Shown: in pieces, positions 27,190 through 35,373 of the stretch
How positions within the stretch are numbered: the stretch's first letter is position 1
How the letters are laid out: each line of letters opens with the position of its first letter
Origin: Halanaerobium polyolivorans
GTDB taxonomy: Bacteria; Bacillota; Halanaerobiia; Halanaerobiales; Halanaerobiaceae
DNA length: 64,000 nt
NCBI RefSeq assembly: GCF_020711195.1
Contig: NZ_JAJFAT010000002.1
Location: 62,001 to 126,000 of the forward strand
Direction of reading: 5' to 3'
The notes under the pieces: model-generated
The model's database searches: none
Told to the model about the DNA's origin: nothing
The model's input: the letters and a program-made list of their open reading frames with translations, nothing else
Translations under genes and position numbers: made by a program

Positions 27190-27245
27190 GGGCTTAACTT
27201 TACTATAATAACAGGCCTAAAAAAAATTTTGATTTTAGCTTTGAT

Positions 27246-27261
27246 TGGAACACTTTATGCA
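27246..27261 (+). promoter_or_regulatory. sigma-54 (-24/-12) promoter of the main C1 operon
   Basis: TGGAACACTTTATGCA has GG at 27247-27248 and GC at 27259-27260 with ten bases between. It closely parallels the acetoin promoter at 7081 (both end TTTATGCA). Transcription should start near 27272, giving a long leader to the ATG at 27491. Confidence 0.8.
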
Positions 27262-27490
27262 TTATATATAAGTGGAGTTAAAATTAACTAGTTTTCAACT
27301 TAGAATCATAATATTTTTTGTTGATTTCAGCTGAGATATCCTTATAAAGGGGTTATTTATCTGGAATCAAAAATTACTTTATAGAAAGGAGGGTCATCTT
27401 AAATAGTAGGGGGTTAGAAGACTGAATAATTTGAAAATTGGGTTAGTTGTTTTGAAAAATTAAATCTAAACTTACAGAGGGGGATGTTTT

Positions 27491-28978
27491 ATGGTTGATG
27501 TAGCAAAAATTGCTAAGAAAATGATTGATGAAGCTGTAGCAGCTCAAATGGCTGATGTTGGTGTATTTAAAGCAAAGAGAGGTCAGAAGTTTAAAATCAC
27601 TGATGCTAAGCCTTATGTTGATGCAGTTAAAAACATGAAAGCAGTTGAGGGTCAATGTAAAGAAGTAATTGATCTTCATGTTGAATCTGTAAAAGCTCAT
27701 TATGAGATTCTAAAAGATTTAACTGATACTATTGCTCCAAAAGATGATCCATTTGTAGAGCATTATCAGACACCTCCAATTCTTGAAATTCTTTATGAAG
27801 ATGATCCTGATTTCCGTGCTGCAGCTGAGAAGTTTATGGCTCAGCTTGAAGCTGATGAAGCTTTAATTGCTAGAGAGTCTATGCGTAGATATGGTGGAAT
27901 GTATGGTCCTACCTGTGTTGTTGACTTTGCATTTAGTCCGGGTTCAGTAAGTAATGTTGTTAATGAGGTTCTTAAAAATACTGATATTGACGGAGATTAT
28001 AAAAAGACATTATTAGCTTCTAAGTCCTGGGGTATGAATACTTCTTATGGTATTGGTGCTGCCTTTACTGAAGCTGTTGAAGCTGGTAAAACTGCAGCAG
28101 AAGCAGCTAGATTAGAAGTAGAACAAATGCAAAAAGTCTATGATACTCCTGTACAGGCTCAGATTGATTTAATGGACGATGCAGATATGACTTCATTTGA
28201 CCAAGCTGAATACATGAAGCGCTATAAAGAACGGATGAAGCCTTTTGTATTAGCAGCAAAAGAAGCTGGTGTACATCCTGCAAATATCGTTGTAGTACCT
28301 GCTTACTGTGTTGGGGATGTAGGACACCATATAGCTGAATCAACCTTTAACATGCTTAAAGATGATGTTAATATGGAAATAGTAGAAGTTGTATCAAATA
28401 TAATGAAAAATACTCTAGAAAGAGGTCTAGAAGCTGGATATGACAGTCTCTATGATGTTTTAAGTGTTGCTACTGGATCTACTGCAGCAGCAGTTAGTGC
28501 TATGTTATGGGATGAAGGATTTACTTCTCCAATGATAATTGATCTGCTGACAAAGAGATTCCACAACTATGTAAATCTAAATCCTGCTAGAGGACAGGCT
28601 GCTGAATTACACAATGTTGACTTCATGGATATGATCCACCGTGGAGATAAAATTATTGATGATGAACCTATCGGAGCTGGCTGTAAAGTTAAGGGCGTAG
28701 AAGTTGACTTTAGTCCATGGTCTGAAAGTGAAATTCTCAATAATCTACACCGCTATGCTTATCCAGCTTGTTCTATAACAGTTAAGTTTTCTTCCTTCAT
28801 GCGTATGGCTGACTTCCCTTGTCTCTTAACTAGTGAGCCAGTTACTGCTACCTTAATGACCAATATTATTGCAACTGATCCAGGTCAGGTAGTTGCTCCT
28901 GCACGTTATTGTAAAGATTGTGCAGTATGTCTATACGTTAAGAAACACAAGCATTGTAACTGGAAGGATACTGTTTAA
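27491..28978 (+). CDS. DUF2193-like protein, first gene of the C1 operon
   Basis: 495 residues, soluble. I recognise it, with some doubt, as DUF2193, a family known mainly from methanogenic archaea and lacking a known reaction. Visible features: VGVFKAKRGQKFKI near residue 20, EHYQTPPILEIL near 94, VVVPAYCVGDVGHHIAEST near 275, and a C-terminal cysteine cluster CKDCAVCLYVKKHKHC that could bind a metal or Fe-S cluster. AGAGGGGGATG before the ATG and richer codon choice suggest high expression. It directly follows the sigma-54 promoter and precedes mtdB. No fae gene is present, so it may feed or draw C1 units at the methylene level; that is a hypothesis. Confidence 0.65.
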   Translation: MVDVAKIAKKMIDEAVAAQMADVGVFKAKRGQKFKITDAKPYVDAVKNMKAVEGQCKEVIDLHVESVKAHYEILKDLTDTIAPKDDPFVEHYQTPPILEILYEDDPDFRAAAEKFMAQLEADEALIARESMRRYGGMYGPTCVVDFAFSPGSVSNVVNEVLKNTDIDGDYKKTLLASKSWGMNTSYGIGAAFTEAVEAGKTAAEAARLEVEQMQKVYDTPVQAQIDLMDDADMTSFDQAEYMKRYKERMKPFVLAAKEAGVHPANIVVVPAYCVGDVGHHIAESTFNMLKDDVNMEIVEVVSNIMKNTLERGLEAGYDSLYDVLSVATGSTAAAVSAMLWDEGFTSPMIIDLLTKRFHNYVNLNPARGQAAELHNVDFMDMIHRGDKIIDDEPIGAGCKVKGVEVDFSPWSESEILNNLHRYAYPACSITVKFSSFMRMADFPCLLTSEPVTATLMTNIIATDPGQVVAPARYCKDCAVCLYVKKHKHCNWKDTV

Positions 28979-29016
28979 AATCTCATAGGTGAGCTATAAA
29001 TAAATAAATCTTTGTT

Positions 29017-29044
29017 GAAGACAGTGGAATATTCCACTGTCTTC
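29017..29044. repeat. 28-bp perfect palindrome between the DUF2193-like gene and mtdB
   Basis: GAAGACAGTGGAAT and ATTCCACTGTCTTC are perfect 14-base arms with no spacer. As RNA this gives a strong hairpin without a T-run. It could partly stop transcription or protect the 3' end of the first gene, raising its level over the rest of the operon. Confidence 0.7.
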
Positions 29045-29067
29045 ACAAATTATATAGGGGTGAAAAG

Positions 29068-29925
29068 ATGAAAAAACTTTTAATTCAACTGGATACAGAT
29101 AAAAGGGTTAGTACTTTTGATCAGGTTGTAGCTTATGATGCTGGAGTGGATAATATTATTGCTCACTCTGAAATAAGCAAAGAAGAAGTAGAAGATATTA
29201 TCTATGGTGCTATTTTTACCCGCAGTGCAAAAAAGTTAAAAAACACCGCTGTATTTATTGGTGGTTCTGATGTTGAAGCTGGGGAAGAAATTATGAAAGC
29301 TGTTAAAGATGTCTTTTTTGCCAATTACAGTATCTCTACTATGTTGGATTCAAATGGCTCTAATACTACTGCAGCAGCAGCAGTATTAAAGATCAGAGAA
29401 GCTATTGATTTGGTTAATAAAAAAGTAGTTATACTAGCAGGTACAGGACCGGTTGGGGTTAGAGCAGCTGCTCTTTTTGCTAAAGAAGGTGCTTCTGTAA
29501 CAATAACTTCTCGTAAACAAGCTAAGGCTGATAGAAAAGCTGAAAAGATTAGAGAAGAATATGATCTAGAAGATCTAAAAGGCTTAGAAGCAAATACTGA
29601 TGAAGAATTTAGAGAGGCTATTAAAGCTAAAGATATTATCTTATCTGCTGGACCTCCTAAAATAAATTTCTTAAAAGAAGATATGTGGAAAAATACTGAA
29701 GGAATAAAAGTAATGGCTGATATTAATGCTGTAAGTCCTGCCGGAATAGAAGGTATAAAACCACAAGATGATGGTGAAAAGCTTGATGATATTACAGTTT
29801 TTGGTGCCTTAGGTATTGGTGGCTTAAAAATGAAGCTTCATAAAAAAGCTGTAGCCAGTTTGTTTAAAGATAATGATAAAGTCTTAAATGCTTTAGAAAT
29901 CTATAAGCTTTATGAGAAGATTTAA
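29068..29925 (+). CDS. mtdB: NAD(P)-dependent methylene-H4MPT dehydrogenase
   Basis: 285 residues. It interconverts methylene-H4MPT and methenyl-H4MPT using NAD(P). Motifs: KKLLIQLDTDKRVSTFDQVVAYDAG is cut here as KKLLIQLDTD and STFDQVVAYDAG at the N-terminus; the Rossmann motif is LAGTGPVGVRAAALFAKEGA; SRKQAKADRK after strand 2 would suit the 2'-phosphate of NADP. The closest family is MtdB/MtdA of methylotrophs, not the F420-dependent archaeal Mtd. It is the entry point of the oxidative branch encoded downstream. Confidence 0.88.
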   Translation: MKKLLIQLDTDKRVSTFDQVVAYDAGVDNIIAHSEISKEEVEDIIYGAIFTRSAKKLKNTAVFIGGSDVEAGEEIMKAVKDVFFANYSISTMLDSNGSNTTAAAAVLKIREAIDLVNKKVVILAGTGPVGVRAAALFAKEGASVTITSRKQAKADRKAEKIREEYDLEDLKGLEANTDEEFREAIKAKDIILSAGPPKINFLKEDMWKNTEGIKVMADINAVSPAGIEGIKPQDDGEKLDDITVFGALGIGGLKMKLHKKAVASLFKDNDKVLNALEIYKLYEKI

Positions 29926-29928
29926 ATA

Positions 29929-31134
29929 ATGAACTTAATTGTCAGTGCTTTTTCCAGTCGAGCATTAGCAGAAACTGCTGCACTATATGGTGCAAAAATA
30001 TATTCTTTTGACTTTTTTGCCGATCAAGATTTAAAAAAATATGCTGAAAAATCATATTCATTAAAAAAATCTCAAAAAAAATACACTACAGAAGAATTAT
30101 ATAGAGCTATGCAAAGATTTTTATTAGCAAATAAAGAAAAAACATTTCATTTCTGCTATGCTTCTGACTGGGATAACCACTATCAATTGCTTTCTAAACT
30201 GGAGGCTAATGATAATTTAATTATAACTGGTAATTCAGCAGCTGTAATAAAAGAATTAAGCGGTAGTAAAAATAAAATCAGCTTATTTAATTTAATTAAA
30301 GAATCAGAATTTAAGCTACCTGAAGTGATTTTTAATCTAAAAGATTTAGCAAAAATTAGTGATAATACCACTTCTCTTTATCTGCAAAAACCTATCAGAA
30401 GTGGTGGTGGGAATAATATAGAAATTATAAAATCTAAAGAAGAAATATTTCAGAGACTTAAAGAAAGCAAAAAAGATAATTACTATTTTGAAAAATATAT
30501 CGAAGGTGAGTTATTGTCTTTACAATTTGTGGCTGATGGTCAAAAAGCAGAGCTGATATCTTTCAGCAGGCAGTTAACAGCTCCAGATTCAGATTCTCCA
30601 TTTAAATATGGTGGTAATATTTTGTTTAGACCTTCTTCAATTTTAGTTGAAAAAGCAAAAAAATTGATTAATCTTTTAACTAAGGAATATTCTTTAATGG
30701 GAATTAATGGAGTAGACTTCATAAAAAGGGGCAGTGATCTATATTTTCTTGAATTAAATCCTAGATTTACAGCAGCAGTTGAATTACTGCTTGATATTTA
30801 TGGCAGCCAATTATTTGCTGCTTATCTTGAAGATTCTTTAAAAGAGAATTATTTAGAAAAATATTTAAAAGAATTAAGAAATATTAAAGCAAAAATTATT
30901 CTTTACTGCAGCTATGATTTAAAGGTTACTGATAATATAAGTCAAAAAATAGCTAAAATAAGTTCTAATAATTGCAAATTTAAAATTAAAGATATTCCTA
31001 AAAAAGGAGAATTGTTTTCTCAAGGTGAACCATTATCTACTTTAATAATTGAAACAGAAAACGAAAAAAAACTCTGGAATAATTATCACTATTTAAGTAA
31101 AAAAATAAAAGGAGAATTTACAAAAAAAATTTAA
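29929..31134 (+). CDS. ATP-grasp-fold protein of the H4MPT cluster
   Basis: 401 residues, ATP-grasp ligase-like. Lysine and acidic motifs are visible: LQKPIRSGGGNNIEII near 152-167, FEKYIEGELLSLQFVADG near 187-204, and the metal-binding GINGVDFIKRG to FLELNPRFTAAVELL near 265-290. It lies three bases after mtdB. Related ATP-grasp genes occur in methylotroph H4MPT clusters; substrates are unknown, but adding an amino acid to a carboxyl group of H4MPT or methanofuran is the natural guess. Confidence 0.7.
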   Translation: MNLIVSAFSSRALAETAALYGAKIYSFDFFADQDLKKYAEKSYSLKKSQKKYTTEELYRAMQRFLLANKEKTFHFCYASDWDNHYQLLSKLEANDNLIITGNSAAVIKELSGSKNKISLFNLIKESEFKLPEVIFNLKDLAKISDNTTSLYLQKPIRSGGGNNIEIIKSKEEIFQRLKESKKDNYYFEKYIEGELLSLQFVADGQKAELISFSRQLTAPDSDSPFKYGGNILFRPSSILVEKAKKLINLLTKEYSLMGINGVDFIKRGSDLYFLELNPRFTAAVELLLDIYGSQLFAAYLEDSLKENYLEKYLKELRNIKAKIILYCSYDLKVTDNISQKIAKISSNNCKFKIKDIPKKGELFSQGEPLSTLIIETENEKKLWNNYHYLSKKIKGEFTKKI

Positions 31135-31189
31135 AAAATTTTTGTTTTTAATCTTTGTTTTTATCAGATTTTAAAAAGGAGGGATAATT

Positions 31190-31543
31190 TTGCTTAAAAA
31201 TAAAAGTTTTACCCTGATAACAGGTAGAACTATTAAACAGGGAATGGCTTCAGTCTCTGGTAAAAAAAATGAGGGATATAAAAAAGAAACAGCTTATGTA
31301 GAAATAAGTAAAGAAATACTGAAAAAATATAATTTAGAAGAAGATGAAAAAATTATTTTAGAAAGTGATTCTGGTCAAGTAGAAGTTAGATGTAAGGGAG
31401 CTGAACTTTCTGATAAAATAGTTTTTATGCCTTATGGAAAAACTGCTAATAAATTAATTGGTACAGATACAGGTGGAACAGGAATGCCTAACTCTAAAAG
31501 CAAAGTGGTAAAGATAAAACGAAAGGAGGAGAAGGCTAATTGA
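31190..31543 (+). CDS. fwdD: formylmethanofuran dehydrogenase subunit D
   Basis: 117 residues, a molybdopterin-dinucleotide-binding domain like the C-terminal part of formate dehydrogenases. It starts FTLITGRTIKQGMA and holds VFMPYGKTAN and TGGTGMPNSKSK, typical of archaeal FwdD/FmdD. It forms the lid over the tungsto- or molybdopterin site of FwdB. As I recall, the Fhc complexes of aerobic methylotrophs lack this subunit, so its presence argues for a working redox centre. It starts with TTG after AGGAGGG and overlaps fwdB by four bases. Confidence 0.82.
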   Translation: MLKNKSFTLITGRTIKQGMASVSGKKNEGYKKETAYVEISKEILKKYNLEEDEKIILESDSGQVEVRCKGAELSDKIVFMPYGKTANKLIGTDTGGTGMPNSKSKVVKIKRKEEKAN

Positions 31544-32823
31544 CTAATGTAAAAGAACACAAAAATATTACCTGTACATTTTGTGGAGCTCTCTGTGATA
31601 ATATTGAGGTAGAGGTAGAAAATAATCAAATAAAAAAGTTAAGAAATGTTTGTGCAATTTCCAGAAAGAAATACGAGCATGCTCTTGAAGATAGAACAGT
31701 TCCAATGATAAATGGCCAAAAAAGTGATTATCAAAGTGTGATTACAAAGGCTGCAGAAATCCTTAAAAATAGTAAAAATCCATTGATTTATGGCTTGAGC
31801 AGCACAACTGCTGAGGGACAAAAAAATGCCGTTAAATTAGCTGAATTATCTGGAGCAAATATTGATAGTACTTCTTCGGTTTGTCATGGGCCAGGTACAA
31901 TGGCAAAACAGCTGGTTGGGATGGTAACAGCAACCTTAGGTGAAATTAAAAACCGCTCTGATTTAATGCTTTTTTGGGGTGCTAATCCTGTGGAAGCTCA
32001 TCCTAATCATTCAAAAAGATACAGCATTTTAGCTGAGGGCTTATTCAAAAAGAACCGTTCAGAAAGAGAAATAATTGCCTTTGATGTCAGAAAAACACCA
32101 ACTGCTAAGATGGCTGATCATTATGTAGAACTTGAGCCTGGCAAAGACTTCGAACTACTAATGGCTTTACGGCTTTTGATAAATGGTAAAGAGCTAAATT
32201 CAGAAAAAGATGAAATTGCTGGAGTGAAAATTACAGAAATCAAAGAAATTGCCGAAAAATTAAAAAATGCTAAATATGGCAGTATTTTTTATGGAATGGG
32301 TCTAACTATGACCGGAGCAAAATATATGAATACCTGGGCAGCAATGAGCTTGATCAGGGATCTCAACAGTTATGGTCGCTTTGTAATGATGCCGATGCGG
32401 GGACATGGTAATGTAGCAGGTAGTGAAATAACTATGGCCTGGCAGACTGGTTATCCCTTTGCTGTTAATTTTAGTCGAGCTTATCCGCGCTATAATCCTG
32501 GTGAATATACTGCTGTGGATTTGCTGGCTAATAAGGAGGTTGATGCAGCATTTATTATTGCTTCAGATCCAGCTGCAAACTTACCTCATCAAGCTGCAGC
32601 ATTTTTAAAAGAGATACCAACTATTGTCCTTGATCCTCACTGGAACCTTACTACTGACCTGGCAGATGTAATTATTCCTTCTGCTATAAAAGGGATTACT
32701 GCCACAGGAACAGTTTATAGAATGGATCATGTACCTCTCCATTTGCGTTCTTTTTTAGAAGATCAATGGCCAGATGATGCAGAAGCTGTTTCTAGAATAG
32801 GGGAGCTGATTGAAAATGCTTAA
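31540..32823 (+). CDS. fwdB: formylmethanofuran dehydrogenase subunit B, redox type
   Basis: 427 residues, close to archaeal FwdB. Four cysteines for a [4Fe-4S] cluster stand at about 12, 15, 19 and 38 (CTFCGALC, then C38), and SVCHGPG carries Cys115, the position of the metal-ligand cysteine. The rest is a molybdopterin oxidoreductase fold (MMPMRGHGNVAGSE; ASDPAANLPH). It should interconvert CO2 and formate at a W/Mo-pterin site, passing formate to FwdA. TTG start follows AAAGGAGGAG by seven bases. Methylotroph FhcB is known to lack the cofactor, so this protein differs in a key way. Confidence 0.88.
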   Translation: MTNVKEHKNITCTFCGALCDNIEVEVENNQIKKLRNVCAISRKKYEHALEDRTVPMINGQKSDYQSVITKAAEILKNSKNPLIYGLSSTTAEGQKNAVKLAELSGANIDSTSSVCHGPGTMAKQLVGMVTATLGEIKNRSDLMLFWGANPVEAHPNHSKRYSILAEGLFKKNRSEREIIAFDVRKTPTAKMADHYVELEPGKDFELLMALRLLINGKELNSEKDEIAGVKITEIKEIAEKLKNAKYGSIFYGMGLTMTGAKYMNTWAAMSLIRDLNSYGRFVMMPMRGHGNVAGSEITMAWQTGYPFAVNFSRAYPRYNPGEYTAVDLLANKEVDAAFIIASDPAANLPHQAAAFLKEIPTIVLDPHWNLTTDLADVIIPSAIKGITATGTVYRMDHVPLHLRSFLEDQWPDDAEAVSRIGELIENA

Positions 32824-34492
32824 ATTAAAAAATGCTTTAATATATGATCCCAAAAATAATAAAGCTGGTGTTAAAGAAGATATCTGGATTGAAAATGAAA
32901 AAATAGTAGCAGAACCTTCAGAGAGAAAAATTAAAGAATTAAAAGAAAAAGATATTTTAGAAGAAATAGATTTAGAAAATAAAATTGTTATGGCCGGTGG
33001 AGTAGATATTCACTCCCATATTGCCGGGCCTAAAGTTAATTCTGGTCGTGTTTTAAGGCCTGAAGATCACAGAAGAGATAATGTGCCAAGAAAAGGAAAA
33101 CTACGTTCAGGGGTTGGCTCTACAGTTCCATCCAGCTATGTAACCGGTTATCGTTATAGTTTGATGGGTTATACAACTGTGATGGAAGCAGCAGGTCCAC
33201 CGATGAAAGCCAAGCATATTCATGAAGAATTTAATGATCTACCCTTTATAGACAAAGGCTTTTTAGTTTTGAGTGGTAATAATTATTTTGTTTTAAAATT
33301 TATCAGTGAAAATAATTTTACAGCACTTAAAAATTATTTGGCTTGGTTAATAGATGTTACAGGTGCTTTTGCATTAAAAGTTGTTAATCCAGGTGGAGTT
33401 GAAGCCTGGAAAGAGGGTAAGAGGATGAGAGGTATCCACAATAAAGGAACATCATTTAATTTAAGTCCTTCAGAAATTTTGCTGGCCTTAGCAAAGGCAA
33501 ATGATGAACTTGGAATACCACATGCTATACATGTGCATACAAATGATCTTGGTACTGCAGGTAATTTCAAAACAACAAATGAAACTCTGCAGCTGCTCAA
33601 AGATTATAGAGTTCATGTAACCCATATTCAGTTTAGCAGTTATGGTAAGACTGAAAATGATAAGGTGAAATTTATCACTGCAACTGATCAAGTAGCAGCA
33701 GAGATAAATCGTCAGCCAAAACTAACTGTTGATATTGGGCAGTTAGTATTTGGAGAAGCTACTACCATGACTGCAGATGGAATTTTGGAATATAATCTTC
33801 ATAAGCTATCAGGTAATAAATGGGTTAATACTGATGTGGAAATGGAAACTGGTTCAGGGATTGTACCTATGAATTATAAGAAGAAAAATCTTGTTAATGA
33901 TATTCAGTGGGCTACAGGGATGGAGTTATTCTTGAAAATAGAAGACCCCTGGAAGGTATTTTTAACAACAGATCATCCTAATGCTGGTCCTTTTACTGCT
34001 TATCCCTGGATAATAAAATTATTAATGGACAGTAATTACAGAAATGATTATATTTCTGGAATGCATAAGAACTTTGATGATTACACAGATTTGAGTAATT
34101 TGACTCGTGAATATGATCTATCTGAAATTGCAGTTATCAGTCGTTCAGGTCCTGCTAAAGCACTTGGGCTGGAAAACAAGGGACACTTAGGTGTTGGAGC
34201 AGACGCAGATATAACAGTTTATGATAATTTAGAAAAGAGAGATATTGCAGAAGTATTTGCAAAACCTAAATATGTATTTAAATCAGGTAGGATGATCGTT
34301 AAAGATGGTGAATTAATAACTGAACTGCAAAGTGGTAAAACATTAATGACCAAACCAGATTATGACCCTCAGATCGCAGAAGATATTAGAGAAGAATTCC
34401 AAAAATATTATAGTATTTCCATTGATAATTATGGAGTTACAGACAACTATTATAAGAAAGTCGAGGTGGTTCCATGCAATTTCAAGGGATAG
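32816..34492 (+). CDS. fwdA: formylmethanofuran dehydrogenase subunit A (amidohydrolase)
   Basis: About 558 residues, an amidohydrolase-fold subunit that makes or breaks the formamide bond of formylmethanofuran. Metal-site residues are visible: GGVDIHSHIAG, a candidate carboxylated lysine in AFALKVVNPGG, HVHTNDLGTAGN, VHVTHIQFSSYG and the aspartate in TTDHPNAGP. Length and motifs fit both FwdA and FhcA. ATG 32816 lies ten bases after GGGGAG; the TTG at 32810 is too close. It overlaps fwdB and ftr, giving coupled translation. Confidence 0.88.
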   Translation: MLKLKNALIYDPKNNKAGVKEDIWIENEKIVAEPSERKIKELKEKDILEEIDLENKIVMAGGVDIHSHIAGPKVNSGRVLRPEDHRRDNVPRKGKLRSGVGSTVPSSYVTGYRYSLMGYTTVMEAAGPPMKAKHIHEEFNDLPFIDKGFLVLSGNNYFVLKFISENNFTALKNYLAWLIDVTGAFALKVVNPGGVEAWKEGKRMRGIHNKGTSFNLSPSEILLALAKANDELGIPHAIHVHTNDLGTAGNFKTTNETLQLLKDYRVHVTHIQFSSYGKTENDKVKFITATDQVAAEINRQPKLTVDIGQLVFGEATTMTADGILEYNLHKLSGNKWVNTDVEMETGSGIVPMNYKKKNLVNDIQWATGMELFLKIEDPWKVFLTTDHPNAGPFTAYPWIIKLLMDSNYRNDYISGMHKNFDDYTDLSNLTREYDLSEIAVISRSGPAKALGLENKGHLGVGADADITVYDNLEKRDIAEVFAKPKYVFKSGRMIVKDGELITELQSGKTLMTKPDYDPQIAEDIREEFQKYYSISIDNYGVTDNYYKKVEVVPCNFKG

Positions 34493-35373
34493 AAATAGAA
34501 AATACATTTGCAGAAGCATTTAATATGTATGGAACAAGGATAATTGTTACTGCAGATAATAAAAGATGGGCTGAGATTGCTGCCCGTGAATCAACAGGTT
34601 TTGCAACCTCAATTATTGAATGTGGTATCGAAGCTGGAATAGAAAAAGAACTTAGCAGTGCAGAAACCTTAGATGGTAGACCAGGCTACAGCTTGCTCTT
34701 TTTTACCATGAAAAAAGACAGCCTCCAAAAAGAATTAAGGAAAAGAGTTGGCCAAACTATTATGACTGCAGCTACAGCCGCCTGTTATAATGGTTTAAAT
34801 AGCGAAGAAAAAATAAATGTAGGTTCCAATATCCGCTATTTTGGTGATGGTTATCAAATTTCTAAACTCTATGCTCAAAGAAGATTTTGGCGAATTCCAA
34901 TTATGGGTGGCGAATTTTTGATTGAAGAAAGTTTTGGTATTCAAAAAGGTCTTGGGGGCGGAAATATTATTATAGTTGCTAAAGATAGGGAAAAAGCCCT
35001 TAAGGCAGCAGAGAAAGCTGTTAAAGCAATGAAAAAAGTTGAAGGTATTGTTATGCCGTTCCCAGGTGGGATTGTCAGCAGTGGGAGTAAAGTTAAATCA
35101 AAATATTCATTTTTAAATGCTTCTACTAATACTCCTTATTGTCCAACTATAAAAGCTCAGGTCGAGACTGAACTTCCTCCTGAGGCTGGCTCTGTACTTG
35201 AAATAGTTATAGATGGTTTAAGTGTCAAAGCTGTAGAAGAAGCAATGAAGCTTGGCATAAAAGCTGCTGCTCTTGAAGGAGTAATTAAAATAACTGCAGG
35301 TAATTATGGAGGAGATCTTGGTTCTGAAAATATCTATCTTCATGAAATATTAAGAGGTGATCTTAGTGAGTAA
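34474..35373 (+). CDS. ftr: formylmethanofuran:H4MPT N-formyltransferase
   Basis: 299 residues, standard for Ftr/FhcD. It moves the formyl group between methanofuran and N5 of H4MPT. Typical stretches: EIENTFAEAFNMYGTRIIVTA at the N-terminus (quoted here as IENTFAEAFNMYGTR), GGEFLIEESFG and LGGGNIIIVA, and VMPFPGGIVSSGSKVKSKYS in the middle. It lies between fwdA and fwdC, in the same order as methylotroph fhcBADC operons, which suggests the transferase may be part of a four-protein complex. Confidence 0.92.
   Translation: MQFQGIEIENTFAEAFNMYGTRIIVTADNKRWAEIAARESTGFATSIIECGIEAGIEKELSSAETLDGRPGYSLLFFTMKKDSLQKELRKRVGQTIMTAATAACYNGLNSEEKINVGSNIRYFGDGYQISKLYAQRRFWRIPIMGGEFLIEESFGIQKGLGGGNIIIVAKDREKALKAAEKAVKAMKKVEGIVMPFPGGIVSSGSKVKSKYSFLNASTNTPYCPTIKAQVETELPPEAGSVLEIVIDGLSVKAVEEAMKLGIKAAALEGVIKITAGNYGGDLGSENIYLHEILRGDLSE

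Larger units (their letters stand above)
27121..27490 (+). promoter_or_regulatory. 370-base control region of the main C1 operon
   Basis: It holds a sigma-54 promoter (27246-27261), a repeated ACATAATAAA at 27142-27151 and 27180-27189, an inverted TACAC-T-GTGTA at 27121-27131, and a leader of about 220 bases. The leader carries a strong orphan ribosome site AAAGGAGGG at 27385-27393 with only an ATC codon in range. No convincing gene lies here. The repeats may bind the activator, but the evidence is thin. Confidence 0.6.

Noticed and set aside
31540-32823. Reading the formylmethanofuran operon as a methylotroph-type Fhc complex
   Set aside because: The four Fe-S cysteines, the metal-ligand cysteine and the FwdD gene are all present, which the hydrolytic Fhc complex lacks.
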